This document shows, one piece after another, positions 42,763-51,570 of a stretch of 64,000 bases of DNA (its first letter is position 1; the number at the start of each line of letters is the position of its first letter). Both the position numbers and the translations under genes were made by a program. The notes under the pieces are model-generated. The model ran no database searches. It saw only the letters and a list, made by a program, of their open reading frames with translations, and was not told where the DNA came from. The stretch comes from Myxococcales bacterium (lineage in GTDB: Bacteria; Myxococcota_A; Polyangia; Polyangiales; Ga0077539). Location of the stretch: NCBI GenBank assembly GCA_013298625.1, contig JAAFIF010000014.1, positions 62,001 through 126,000 on the forward strand. Reading direction: 5' to 3'.

Positions 42763-43629
42763 ATGTCTTCGAAGCTCTTCGCAGCGCTGTTGAAGTACTG
42801 GCGTGGCCGGCGCGGCATGTCGCAGCTCGACCTCGCGCTGCGCGCAGGAGCCTCTGCGCGACACGTGAGCTACCTCGAGACCTCGCGCGCGAGCCCGACC
42901 GAGGCGATGGTGCGTCGGTTGTTGGGCGCGCTCGATGTTCCGCTGCGCGACGTCGAAGAGGCGTTGGTCGCCGCGGGACTTGGCGCGCGGCGCGTGTCCG
43001 TCGGTGCGCAGAGCGAGGCCGTCGAGCGCGCGATCGCGCGGATGCTCCAGGCGCAAGAGCCGTTTCCGTGCATCATCGTGTCGCCCGACGCCGACGTGCT
43101 GCGCGCCAACGACTCCGCCCGTGACTTGTTCGCGCGCTTCGTCGCGCATCCCGAGCGAATCCCCGACCGGCCCAACATGTTCGACATGGTGTTCGACCCT
43201 GCGTTGCAGCGGTCGTTCATCGTCAATTGGGAGCAGGTCGCGCAGCAGATGTTGGCGCGCGCGAGACGCGAGGCGCTCACGCGAGGCAGCGACGCCTCGG
43301 GCGCGCACATCGAGCGAGCGCTGGCGTATCCGGGCGTTCCGAAGGCGTGGCGACAGCCGGACTTTGCGGTCTCGGTCGACCCTGTGTTCACCGTCCGCCT
43401 CGCGCGCGACGGCGTCGCCATCGCGTTCATCAACACGATCACCACGTTCTCGGCGCCGCAGTCGGCGGCGATCGAAGAGCTGCGAATCGAGAGCTGCTTC
43501 CCGTTCGATGAGGCGACGAGCGCGTACTGCGAAGCGCGTCGACTGCAGCGCGAGGCGAGCGCGTCGTCGCGGATCGAGCCCGCACACGCACGAGCAACAG
43601 AGCGCGCGAAGACCGCGAAGCGCCGCTGA
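42763..43629 (+). CDS. XRE-family regulator with MmyB-like ligand-binding domain
   Basis: The protein has 288 residues from MSSKLFAALLKYWRGRRGMSQ. The helix-turn-helix spans ~18-45 (SQLDLALRAGASARHVSYLE), immediately followed by the characteristic SRASPTEAMVRRLL. The C-terminal ~180 residues match the MmyB-like PAS-type ligand-binding domain: PFPCIIVSPDADVLRANDSA, NMFDMVFDP, NWEQVAQQML and SVDPVFTVRLARDGVAIAF INT. Such regulators are cytoplasmic dimers that sense a small hydrophobic ligand. It likely controls itself and the divergent membrane-protein gene (inference from arrangement). Confidence 0.88.
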   Translation: MSSKLFAALLKYWRGRRGMSQLDLALRAGASARHVSYLETSRASPTEAMVRRLLGALDVPLRDVEEALVAAGLGARRVSVGAQSEAVERAIARMLQAQEPFPCIIVSPDADVLRANDSARDLFARFVAHPERIPDRPNMFDMVFDPALQRSFIVNWEQVAQQMLARARREALTRGSDASGAHIERALAYPGVPKAWRQPDFAVSVDPVFTVRLARDGVAIAFINTITTFSAPQSAAIEELRIESCFPFDEATSAYCEARRLQREASASSRIEPAHARATERAKTAKRR

Positions 43630-44025
43630 GGCTTCGGCAGGCGAGCACGTCGCAAGCTCGTCGGTCGAGCACGCGGCAACGATGCGGCGACGAGCGTCGA
43701 GCACGCGCAAAAGCCAGAGGCTCGTCCCTCGTCGTTCGACTTGAACTGTCCCTCGCGCCACATGGGTCACCATGAGCACTCGGCTGCACGCTGCTTCGCC
43801 TGTGATTGTTCACGCAGAACGCGAGTGACCCTGCGAGCCCCGCCGTCCCGGCGGTGGGCTTCGCAGGCGCGGCTGAGAGCGCTCGAGCTCACGGCTGCCA
43901 GCGCCCATGCGGTTCTGCAGAAATGACGAACGGCCCAGAAGCGCCTCGGAAGAGGGCTCACTGAGCCGTTCGATCGTCCTCACGCTGCGCGCTTCGCGGA
44001 CGAAGCGCGTCGAGCGAGCGCTCTC
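43630..44025. other. 396-bp convergent intergenic region
   Basis: No gene-like frame is visible. It contains a strong hairpin at 43831-43866 and lies between two converging genes. Confidence 0.6.
43831..43866. terminator. Bidirectional hairpin terminator candidate
   Basis: CTGCGA pairs with TTCGCAG at the base, and AGCCC/CGCCG pairs with CGGCG/GGGCT with small bulges around TCC. There is no U-tract. The convergent position supports a terminator role. Confidence 0.4.
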
Positions 44026-47000
44026 TCAGAGCGACGTGACCGGCGTGCAGCGCATGCCGATCTGCTGGATGTTCGCCGTGGCGCGGATCTCGAGGCCCGT
44101 GGCCAGCGAGCCCGTGGCGCACTGGTTCGGGTTGAACGCGCCCGCGCCCGCCGGTCCCACGAGCGCCGAGTTGCCCGGGTTCGTGTACGTCGCGGTGCCC
44201 GCGATGTCCGAGCCGAGGCGGCTGCACGTGAAGATCAAGCGGCCGATGTGCGTGCCCGCGACGTTGTTCTGGATGAACCCGCCGCCGACGGCTGCGCCGT
44301 TGGCGCAGATCGAGTTCGCGGTCATCGAGCCGCCCATCGCGGTTCCACGGAGGGTGCCCGTGGTGTCCGCGCCGGACGCGTACTGCCACGCGCCCGTGCC
44401 AGTGAGCCCGCTGTACGGGCGGCACACGATCGCCAGCTGGTTGATGCCCGCGCCGGTCGTGCGGACCGACGCGCCGGCGAGGATCTGCCCGGCCGGGCAG
44501 TTGTCGCTGAACGACATGGACATCGCGTTGGTCACGCCCACGACGGGCAGCGCCATCGTCGTCGCGCTCACGCTCGCGCGAAACACGCGGAGCGACTCGC
44601 AGCGCAGCGCGACCGCGTCGACGCCCATGCCGGCGCGGACCGCGAGGCCCTGGACGACCTGGTTCGCGGGGCAGTTGACCGCGGCGAACGGCGCGCCGCC
44701 GGCGCCGCCGATGAAGAGCGCCGGGATGGCCGGGCCCGCGACGGTGACGGTGTACGGCCCGGTGCCGGCGACGTTGACGCGCGAGCACTGGAGCTGGATG
44801 CGGTCGACGAGCACGCCCGAGCGGCCCGTGATGCCCGTGAGGGCGTAGCCCTGGGGGCAGCGGCGGAGCTGCGCGGCGCCCGCGGCCGTTCCGCGCGTGG
44901 CGAGGGTCGCGCCCGCGGTGAACGAGATGCGAGCGGGCGCGCCGCCGAGGGCGACGGTGCCGCACACGCCCTGGATCGAGCGCAGAGAGCCCGTGCCCGG
45001 GTCCGTCGTGGCGTTGATGCCCACGAGGGTCTGTCCGACGGGGCAGTTGTCCGTGTTGAGCACGCCGCCCGCGCCGCCGACGAAGGCGGTCTGCGTGACC
45101 GGCTGCTGAACGGTCGGGAACGTGTTCGCGGACACCGCGCCGCAGCCGCTGTTCGTGCAGGTGAGCGCGCCGGAGCACACGTTGCCGCACGCGCCGCAGT
45201 TGTTTCGGTCCGCGTTGAACGTGCTGTACTGCACGCAGTTGCCGCCGCAGAGGGTGAACCCGTCGTTGCATCCGCCGAGCGAGTACTGGAGCTGGTAGGC
45301 GCCAGACGAGCCCGAGTTGAATCCGTCGACATACACGACGTGCAGGCCAGCGCCCGCGGGGATGTTCGCGCTCGAGCTCGATCCGAGACCGCACTCGAGG
45401 TTCGCGTCGTCGTTGCACGTGACCGGAACGCCGACCGAGCGCGTCTCGATCAGCGTGTCGTACGAGGACCCGCAGCTCGACGCGTGAAACTCACGCGCGG
45501 GATCCGCGGGGCAGGTGAAGAAGTAGAACGCGTCCTCGGGGGCCGAGGTCATCGAGCCGCAGCTCTGCGCGACGCCGTTGGTGCCGCCCGCGGTCGTGCC
45601 CGTCGTGGTGGTGGGCGTCGCGGCCGGCGTGATCGCCGTCGCGTCGCCGCCGCCCGCAGGCTGAATCGTGTAGCGGAAGGTCACCGCGCCCGGCGCGCCC
45701 ATCGCGGTCCCGATCTCGATGTAGAGCGGGCCGACGTTCGCGACGGTCGCCGCTTGCGACTGCATCGTGGCGCAGGCGTTGTCGTTGCAGCTCGCGCTCG
45801 GGCCGGCCGTCGTCGTGCGGAAGCCCACGAACGTGTTCGTCGTCGAGCCGAAGGTCTCGACGTACACGATCGAGCGCGTGAGCACGTCGAGGCGGTAGTA
45901 GACCGTGTTGGTCGAGCCCGCGCAGGAGCCCGCGTCGTTCGTCGCGTTGACCGTGCTCGAGCTCACCGTGCGGCGGTTGTTGACTTCATACGGGAGCACG
46001 ACCGCGGTGGAGGGCGTGTCGTTCGTCGGGCGGCAAGCGCCGGCGGTGCAGTTGGCGTTGGCGCCGCACGCGTTTCCGCAAGCGCCGCAGTTGTTCACGT
46101 CGCTCTGGAAGTTCGTGCAGAACGCCATCGCGCCCGCGCCGCACATGTTCGGCGTAGCGCCCGCGCAGGAGACCTGGCAGGTGCCCATCGCGCACACACG
46201 ACCGCCCGCGCAGGCCATCCCGCACGCGCCGCAGTTGGCGTTGTCCGTCTGCAGGTTGTTGCAGGTGGACATCGCGCCGCCGCCCGGGGGGCACACGGTC
46301 TGGCCCATGGGGCAGCCGCACACACCCGCGGTGCAGCTCTGGCCCGCGCCACACGCGCGACCGCAGCCGCCGCAGTTGGCGTTGTCCGTCTGCGTGTTCA
46401 CGCAGGCGCCGCCGCAGGCCATCTGGCCCATGGGGCACGCGCACGCGCCCGCGGTGCAGCTCTGGCCCATGGGGCACGCGGTGCCGCAGGTGCCACAGTT
46501 CGTGCTGTCCGACTGCGTATCGACGCACGCCATCATCGCGCCGGCGCCGCAGATCGTGCGAGGCGCCACGCAGGGGATCCGACAGACGCCGGCGGTACAG
46601 CTCTGGCCCATGGGGCAGGAGGTTCCGCACGCGCCGCAGTTGGTCCCGTCCGTTTGCGTGTCGACGCAGGCGCCGCCGCAAGACGTCTGTCCCATCGGGC
46701 AGGCGCACACGCCGGCGGTACAGGTCTGGCCCATGCCGCACACCGTGCCGCACGCACCACAATTCGAGTTGCTGTTCTGCGTGTCGACGCAGGTCATGCC
46801 GCAGGCGGTCTGGCCCATCGGGCACGTGACGTCCGGCAGCACAACGCCGCCGTCATCGGGACCGGCCTCGGGCATATCCGCGTCGGGCATATCCGCGTCG
46901 GGCATATCCGCGTCGGGCATGTCCGCGTCGGGCGCCGTGACGTCCGGAACTGCGACGTCCACGGGCGGCGTCACGCGGTCGCCCGTCACGTCAGGGCGCG

Positions 47001-47115
47001 AAACGACATCGGGCGTGGTGCCGCCCTCTGCGTCCGCGCCGCTATCTGCTGTGCTCGGGCCGCCGCAGGCGGCGACAATCGCCGTCAGCAGGGCCAGTTT
47101 CTGCAAGCTTCTCAT
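44026..47115 (-). CDS. Giant lipoprotein: Cys modules, PPC-like domains, four C-terminal lectin-like repeats
   Basis: The protein has 1029 residues. ATG at 47115 is chosen because GGAGGA lies ~9 bases upstream and a lipobox (LTAIVAAC) follows. The linker carries four PDADM repeats. Six N-C-G-x-C-G-x-x-C modules lie at ~105-375 and a seventh at ~640. Two beta domains resemble bacterial pre-peptidase C-terminal (PPC) domains (VYYRLDVLTRSIVYVETFG; FYFFTCPADPAREFHASSCG). The C-terminal ~380 residues hold four repeats of the type GGAGG-xF-x-CP-x-G-x-x-x-G-x-x-x-R-x-G-x-x-x-D-x-x-x-L-x-C, similar in style to jacalin-like lectin repeats. Expected on the surface, possibly glycan-binding. Confidence 0.8.
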   Translation of the reverse strand: MRSLQKLALLTAIVAACGGPSTADSGADAEGGTTPDVVSRPDVTGDRVTPPVDVAVPDVTAPDADMPDADMPDADMPDADMPEAGPDDGGVVLPDVTCPMGQTACGMTCVDTQNSNSNCGACGTVCGMGQTCTAGVCACPMGQTSCGGACVDTQTDGTNCGACGTSCPMGQSCTAGVCRIPCVAPRTICGAGAMMACVDTQSDSTNCGTCGTACPMGQSCTAGACACPMGQMACGGACVNTQTDNANCGGCGRACGAGQSCTAGVCGCPMGQTVCPPGGGAMSTCNNLQTDNANCGACGMACAGGRVCAMGTCQVSCAGATPNMCGAGAMAFCTNFQSDVNNCGACGNACGANANCTAGACRPTNDTPSTAVVLPYEVNNRRTVSSSTVNATNDAGSCAGSTNTVYYRLDVLTRSIVYVETFGSTTNTFVGFRTTTAGPSASCNDNACATMQSQAATVANVGPLYIEIGTAMGAPGAVTFRYTIQPAGGGDATAITPAATPTTTTGTTAGGTNGVAQSCGSMTSAPEDAFYFFTCPADPAREFHASSCGSSYDTLIETRSVGVPVTCNDDANLECGLGSSSSANIPAGAGLHVVYVDGFNSGSSGAYQLQYSLGGCNDGFTLCGGNCVQYSTFNADRNNCGACGNVCSGALTCTNSGCGAVSANTFPTVQQPVTQTAFVGGAGGVLNTDNCPVGQTLVGINATTDPGTGSLRSIQGVCGTVALGGAPARISFTAGATLATRGTAAGAAQLRRCPQGYALTGITGRSGVLVDRIQLQCSRVNVAGTGPYTVTVAGPAIPALFIGGAGGAPFAAVNCPANQVVQGLAVRAGMGVDAVALRCESLRVFRASVSATTMALPVVGVTNAMSMSFSDNCPAGQILAGASVRTTGAGINQLAIVCRPYSGLTGTGAWQYASGADTTGTLRGTAMGGSMTANSICANGAAVGGGFIQNNVAGTHIGRLIFTCSRLGSDIAGTATYTNPGNSALVGPAGAGAFNPNQCATGSLATGLEIRATANIQQIGMRCTPVTSL
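46870..46929. repeat. 15-bp in-frame tandem repeat, four units
   Basis: Four units of GGGCATATCCGCGTC (last one with G for A) encode the PDADM repeat in the lipoprotein linker on the minus strand. Confidence 0.9.
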
Positions 47116-47449
47116 CAAACGACATCCTCCAAGGGTGGGCGTTTCCCTCGCGGGCCCCTCCGCGCAGCGATGCGCCGAGAGTGCGATGAACACCCGGATC
47201 GGCAACATAAGTCATCCCCTGCCCGTCGGTCGAGCAAGGGGCGCCGATGCTGCCTCGCCGCGATCGTCCCTCAGAGCAATTCGATGCGCGCGGCGTTGAA
47301 ATTTTCCAGGCGATACTGAGTTGTCGGGCTCGGAGTCGCCCGCGCATCGAGCATCGTGTTCGACACGACCGAGCGCCACGAGTGAACCGACGCTGCAGTG
47401 GAGAAAAGCTGGTTCGTTGGCGGAGCGGGCCATCGAAAGACCGTTGAAA
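47116..47449. other. 334-bp spacer upstream of the giant lipoprotein gene
   Basis: It contains the GGAGGA ribosome-binding site (47125-47130 region) and the left part of repeat copy C from 47420. I see no gene. The promoter of the giant lipoprotein gene presumably lies here. Confidence 0.55.
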
Positions 47450-47516
47450 TCAAGTCGAACCACCGCCGCGCACTGGCAAACTACGATGCCCGTCGCCGCC
47501 GTGGTCGATACCGCGC
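47420..47516 (+). repeat. Palindromic repeat, copy C (diverged)
   Basis: GGAGCGGGCCATCGAAAGAC and CGTTGAAATCAAGTCGAACC match the centre of copy B1. CCGCCGCGCACTGGCAAACT and the right arm CGCCGCCGTGGTCGATACCG are diverged from CGCGGTAGTGGTTTATACCG. It overlaps the 3' end of the minus-strand gene at 47450-47701. Confidence 0.75.
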
Positions 47517-47701
47517 GATGGCTCAGCGGCCGGTGCGGCGCCCCGCCTCGCAGCGCATCGCATCGCGCGAAACGTCTCGGATTCACCGTCGCATTCGGGC
47601 CACGTGACGGTGTACCGCTCTGCTGCGCTGCCCAATTCGTCGAACGAGTCGAACGTCACACACCAGTCGCGCGCGCCGAGTTCCCGGCAAACAGCCAGCA
47701 T
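47450..47701 (-). CDS. Small gene whose 3' end is formed by repeat copy C
   Basis: The protein has 83 residues. The start is well supported: GAGGGG lies 6 bases before the ATG. The N-terminal ~50 residues look like genuine protein (MLAVCRELGARDWCVTFDSF, AAERYTVTWPECDGESETF). The last ~20 residues and the stop codon come from the palindromic repeat, suggesting truncation or replacement of an originally longer C-terminus. Function unknown. The ATG overlaps head-to-head with the first ATG of the plus-strand gene at 47700, so the two genes share start-region DNA. Confidence 0.5.
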   Translation of the reverse strand: MLAVCRELGARDWCVTFDSFDELGSAAERYTVTWPECDGESETFRAMRCAARRGAAPAAEPSRGIDHGGDGHRSLPVRGGGST

Positions 47702-48218
47702 GATGATCCCCTCACAGATCGAGCTCGTCCTCGTCCGCGACGTTCTGTCGGCCCTTCTCCACGGGACGATCGCAGGCCTCGCGCCGCCGTGGACGCTGGG
47801 CCTCATCGAGTCCCGCTGGGGACCGCCCGAGTGTTCAGAGGCGCGTGGAGAGGCCGACGAGCTCGTGTTCTCTCGACTGCACTGCAATGTCTGGTGTCGA
47901 GCCGAGGTGGTCGAGCACATCAAGCTCGCGACGTGGCTGACTCCCAACGAGCTCGCTGCGCCGACCGTCCTCGAAGCGTTTTCAGCCGCCGAACGCTCGT
48001 GGATCGCGTCGATGCTGCTCGGACCCGAGGTGTTTGCGGCGCAGAGCCTGACCCGCGGCATCGGGCGCTGCGCGCGCAACAACAAGCTGGTCGAGGCGGT
48101 TGGACCGCTCGAGGGGTTCGTCGTGGTGGAAGCCCTGCAACCCGACCCCGAAGACGAGGCGTCGTTCGTGACGATCCTGGTGGTCTGTGATCCCGTGCAG
48201 CGCAGATCCGTACGCTGA
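47700..48218 (+). CDS. Hypothetical protein, 172 aa
   Basis: Not recognised. The start is uncertain: ATG 47700 or 47703 has no Shine-Dalgarno, and the frame is open upstream to 47604. The sequence is mixed alpha/beta with no signal peptide: QIELVLVRDVLSALLHGTIA, FSRLHCNVWCRAEVVEHIKL, LVEAVGPLEGFVVVEALQPD and FVTILVVCDP. It is probably a cytoplasmic protein. It is divergent from the small repeat-ended gene with overlapping starts. Confidence 0.6.
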   Translation: MMIPSQIELVLVRDVLSALLHGTIAGLAPPWTLGLIESRWGPPECSEARGEADELVFSRLHCNVWCRAEVVEHIKLATWLTPNELAAPTVLEAFSAAERSWIASMLLGPEVFAAQSLTRGIGRCARNNKLVEAVGPLEGFVVVEALQPDPEDEASFVTILVVCDPVQRRSVR

Positions 48219-48357
48219 TCACGCTGCGTGCGCGCGTCGCTCCTGAGCGCTGCAAAGCGTAGCGATTGGTCTCTTGTCTCCGGTCTGCTGTCCCGTGAAC
48301 GCTCCGGTCGGTTCGCTGATCGACGCACGCTTCGCGCGTGAAGCGAGCGCTTCGATT

Positions 48358-48363
48358 TACACT
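48358..48363 (+). promoter_or_regulatory. TACACT -10-like hexamer, leaderless start
   Basis: TACACT lies 7 bases before the ATG of the 1010-aa lipoprotein gene. There is no Shine-Dalgarno. Confidence 0.45.
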
Positions 48364-48370
48364 GCGCGAC

Positions 48371-51300
48371 ATGAGTCATTGGCTCCGCTGCGCTCGAACG
48401 ATGCTGCCCGCCGCGCTCTTCGCCATGGTCGCGACCACCGCGGGCGCGGGCTGCGTCTCGCCCTCGACGCACATGGTGATCGCGCTCGACTCGGACATCC
48501 CCGCGTCGCGCATCACGCAGATCCGAGTGAAGCTGCTCGATCCGACGACGCGCGCGACGGTGCGTGAGCAAGTGCTGTTTCCGCGCGAAGGCGTGCCGTC
48601 GGTGCTGCCGTTGCCCGCGAGCTTCACGGTGGTTCCGGGGCGCGGCGCGCGCGACAGCGCTGGGGAGGTGCGCATCGAGATGACGGCGATCGGCCTCGAC
48701 AGCCGCCTCGTCACGCTCTCGCGCAGCGCGCGGTTCTTGTTCATCCCCGCGCGGCGCGGCATCGCGCGGGTGTTCATCAACGCCAGCTGTGATCTTCCGA
48801 CGACCGGCTGCGCCGCAGGCGTGAGCCGCTGCACGGTGGCCGAGCTCTGCGAGGCTCGAGGATTGACCTGCGGAGACCTTGCGACATGCGTCGTCCCCGA
48901 CGTGCCTGTCGAGCCGTACGACGCGGACGTCGAGCTGCTTCCTGACGTACGCAGATTGCCTCCGGACGCATCCCCCGGGCCCTCGATGGACGCGTCCACC
49001 GACGCTTCGACCGACGGAGGATCGTGCGATCCCGCCCGCTGTCCTCCGCGCACCAACAGCGTGGCGCGCTGCGACGCCGCGGGGCAGTGCGCGTACGCGT
49101 GCGTCGATGGCTTCGCTGACTGCGACATGGGCGCGGGCAACGGCTGCGAGAGCTCGCTGTCGTCCAACAGCAACTGCGGTCGCTGCGGCAACGCGTGCGC
49201 CGGCGCGACGCCGCTCTGCAACGGCGCGACGGGGATGTGCAGCAGCAGCTGCGCCGCAGGGCAAATGCTCTGCGGGATGTCCTGCGTCGACGTTCAGACG
49301 GACGAGGGCAACTGCGGCGCGTGCGGGCGGATGTGCCGCGCCGATCAGCGCTGCGCCGCGGGCGCCTGCGCATGCGCGAGCGGAGCCGAGTGCGGCGGGC
49401 GCTGCGTGGACACACAAACGGACAGCGGAAACTGCGGCGCGTGCGGTCGCTCGTGCCGCGCGGATCAGCGCTGCGTCGCGGGCGCTTGCCAGTGCAGCGC
49501 CGGCGCCGAGTGCGGCGGACGCTGCGTGGACACGCAGTCGGACAACGGCAACTGCGGGATGTGCGGCCGCGTGTGCGCCTTCTCGCGCGCCGCGGGATCG
49601 TGCGCGGCGGGCGCGTGTCAGCTCGGCGCCTGCGACAGCGGCTGGGGCAACTGCGACGGCAACAGCGCCAACGGCTGCGAGCAGGACCTCTCGGCCTCGA
49701 CGCACTGCGGTCGTTGCGGCAACGCGTGCTCGGGCGCCTCGCCCGTGTGCTCGGCCGGCGCGTGCAGCAGCGGCTGCGTCGCCGGTCAAACGCGCTGCGG
49801 AATGACCTGCGCCAACCTCATGAGCGATCGCAACCACTGCGGCGCCTGCGGCCGCGCGTGCCGCGCCGATCAAACGTGCTCGGGCGGCACCTGCCAATGC
49901 ACGAGCGGAACGGACTGCTCCGGCGCCTGCGTCGATCTCAACAGCAGCCTCGCGAACTGCGGCGCCTGCGGCCGCTCGTGCGCTCCGCCCAACGCCACGC
50001 CCTCGTGCTCGTCGGGCACGTGTCGCATCACCGCGTGCAGCACGAACTTCGCGGACTGCAACGGAAGCGTGAGCGACGGCTGCGAAGCGCGGCTCGACAC
50101 GACCACGAGCTGCGGCGCGTGCGGCGTCGCGTGCGCGGCGGGGCCCAATCAAAGCGCGGCGTGCGTGGCGAACGCCTGTCGCTATACGTGCACGCTCTCG
50201 GGCCGCGGTGACTGCAACGGAAGCACCGTGGACGGCTGCGAAGCGGACCTCAACAGCAACCTCACGCACTGCGGCGCCTGCGGCAACGCGTGCCCTGCGC
50301 GCGCCAACGCCACCACGACGTGCACCGCGGGCTCCTGCGGGTTTACGTGCAACGCGGGCTTCGGCGACTGCGACGGCAACGCCGCCAACGGCTGCGAGCA
50401 GAGCCTGACGAGCCCGAGCCACTGCGGGATGTGCGGCCGCGCGTGCTCCGGCGGCACGCCGATGTGCTCGGGTGGAACGTGCGTGAGCGGCTGCACCGGC
50501 GGCCAGGTCCTGTGCTCGGGCACGTGCGTGACGCTCGCGAGCGACGTCAACAACTGCTCGGCCTGCGGCAACGCGTGCCCTGCGCGCGCCAACGCCACCA
50601 CGACGTGCTCGTCGAGCACCTGCGGCTTCACGTGCAACATGGGCTGGGGAAACTGCGACGGAAACGCGGCGAACGGCTGCGAGACCAACCTGAACACCAC
50701 CGTGGGTCACTGCGGCATGTGCGGAAACATCTGCGCGTCGGTGTTCAACGCGAGCGCGACGTGCACGAGCGGGCTCTGCGGCTTCGCGTGCAACATGGGC
50801 TTCGACAACTGCGACGGCATGCCGGGCAACGGCTGCGAGACCACGGTGAGCTCGAACGTCAACAACTGCGGCGGCTGCGGCGTCTCGTGCCCTGCGCGCA
50901 GCAACGCCTCGCGCACGTGCACCGGCAGCACCTGCGGGTTCAGCTGCAACTCGGGCTTCGCCAACTGCAACAGCATGGCGGCGGACGGGTGCGAAGCGGA
51001 CCTCAACAACGACACGAGCAACTGCGGGATGTGCGGTCGAACGTGCGCGGCGGGCGCGACGTGCAGCGGCGGATCGTGCAGCTGCCCTGCGGGCGAAGTG
51101 CTGTGCGGCGGCGCGTGCGTGGACACGAACACGAGCAACGCGCACTGCGGCGCGTGCTTCCTCGGGTGCTCGGCGACGAGCGGTTGCTGCGGAGGCATGT
51201 GCGTCCCGGGCATCGGCCAGGAGTGCGCGTTCAACTGCCAGCGTCAGAGCGTCCGCATCTGCGGCCCCAGCGGCATGGGCGAGGGCATCTGCCCGAACTC

Positions 51301-51403
51301 GGGCCCCATGTACTCGCCGCTGAGCGCGTCGAACGGCATCCAGTGCGAAACCGGCGGCGGCTTCTGGGGCTTCTGCGGCAGCGGCATGTGCAACTTCTTG
51401 TGA
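48371..51403 (+). CDS. Giant lipoprotein with about fifteen Cys modules
   Basis: The protein has 1010 residues. The signal peptide ends ATTAGAGC. Residues ~25-150 form a beta-rich N-terminal domain (MVIALDSDIPASRITQIRVK, ARFLFIPARRGIARVFINAS) also seen as a lead domain in myxobacterial surface lipoproteins. An Asp-rich linker lies at ~180-215. Then ~15 modules of the N/H-C-G/S-x-C-G-x-x-C type run to ~940, many interleaved with GFxDCDGxxxNGCE segments (FGDCDGNAANGCE). A short C-terminal Cys-rich cap ends GSGMCNFL. It is predicted to be a long disulfide-rich fibre on the cell surface; its partner is unknown. Confidence 0.82.
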   Translation: MSHWLRCARTMLPAALFAMVATTAGAGCVSPSTHMVIALDSDIPASRITQIRVKLLDPTTRATVREQVLFPREGVPSVLPLPASFTVVPGRGARDSAGEVRIEMTAIGLDSRLVTLSRSARFLFIPARRGIARVFINASCDLPTTGCAAGVSRCTVAELCEARGLTCGDLATCVVPDVPVEPYDADVELLPDVRRLPPDASPGPSMDASTDASTDGGSCDPARCPPRTNSVARCDAAGQCAYACVDGFADCDMGAGNGCESSLSSNSNCGRCGNACAGATPLCNGATGMCSSSCAAGQMLCGMSCVDVQTDEGNCGACGRMCRADQRCAAGACACASGAECGGRCVDTQTDSGNCGACGRSCRADQRCVAGACQCSAGAECGGRCVDTQSDNGNCGMCGRVCAFSRAAGSCAAGACQLGACDSGWGNCDGNSANGCEQDLSASTHCGRCGNACSGASPVCSAGACSSGCVAGQTRCGMTCANLMSDRNHCGACGRACRADQTCSGGTCQCTSGTDCSGACVDLNSSLANCGACGRSCAPPNATPSCSSGTCRITACSTNFADCNGSVSDGCEARLDTTTSCGACGVACAAGPNQSAACVANACRYTCTLSGRGDCNGSTVDGCEADLNSNLTHCGACGNACPARANATTTCTAGSCGFTCNAGFGDCDGNAANGCEQSLTSPSHCGMCGRACSGGTPMCSGGTCVSGCTGGQVLCSGTCVTLASDVNNCSACGNACPARANATTTCSSSTCGFTCNMGWGNCDGNAANGCETNLNTTVGHCGMCGNICASVFNASATCTSGLCGFACNMGFDNCDGMPGNGCETTVSSNVNNCGGCGVSCPARSNASRTCTGSTCGFSCNSGFANCNSMAADGCEADLNNDTSNCGMCGRTCAAGATCSGGSCSCPAGEVLCGGACVDTNTSNAHCGACFLGCSATSGCCGGMCVPGIGQECAFNCQRQSVRICGPSGMGEGICPNSGPMYSPLSASNGIQCETGGGFWGFCGSGMCNFL

Positions 51404-51570
51404 GCGGCATTCGAGGGGGGCGCGCGCGAAGCCCGGGAGGGCGCCGCGCTGAGCGGAGCGACGCCGGTTCACGTCGCCGTCGCTCCTCGGCGCGCAGGGC
51501 GATCGCTGGTTCGAGTACGACAGAATCCTGAGCCAACACCGCAGCGCACCCCGTTGATTCAACTGAACTT

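Noticed and set aside
44248..47319. A 1023-codon plus-strand open frame
   Set aside because: Antisense shadow of the lectin-repeat lipoprotein, with Arg/Ala-rich composition.
47450..51562. A 1370-codon open frame on the minus strand
   Set aside because: Almost all of it is antisense to the 1010-aa lipoprotein. Only its last 83 codons look like real protein and are listed separately.
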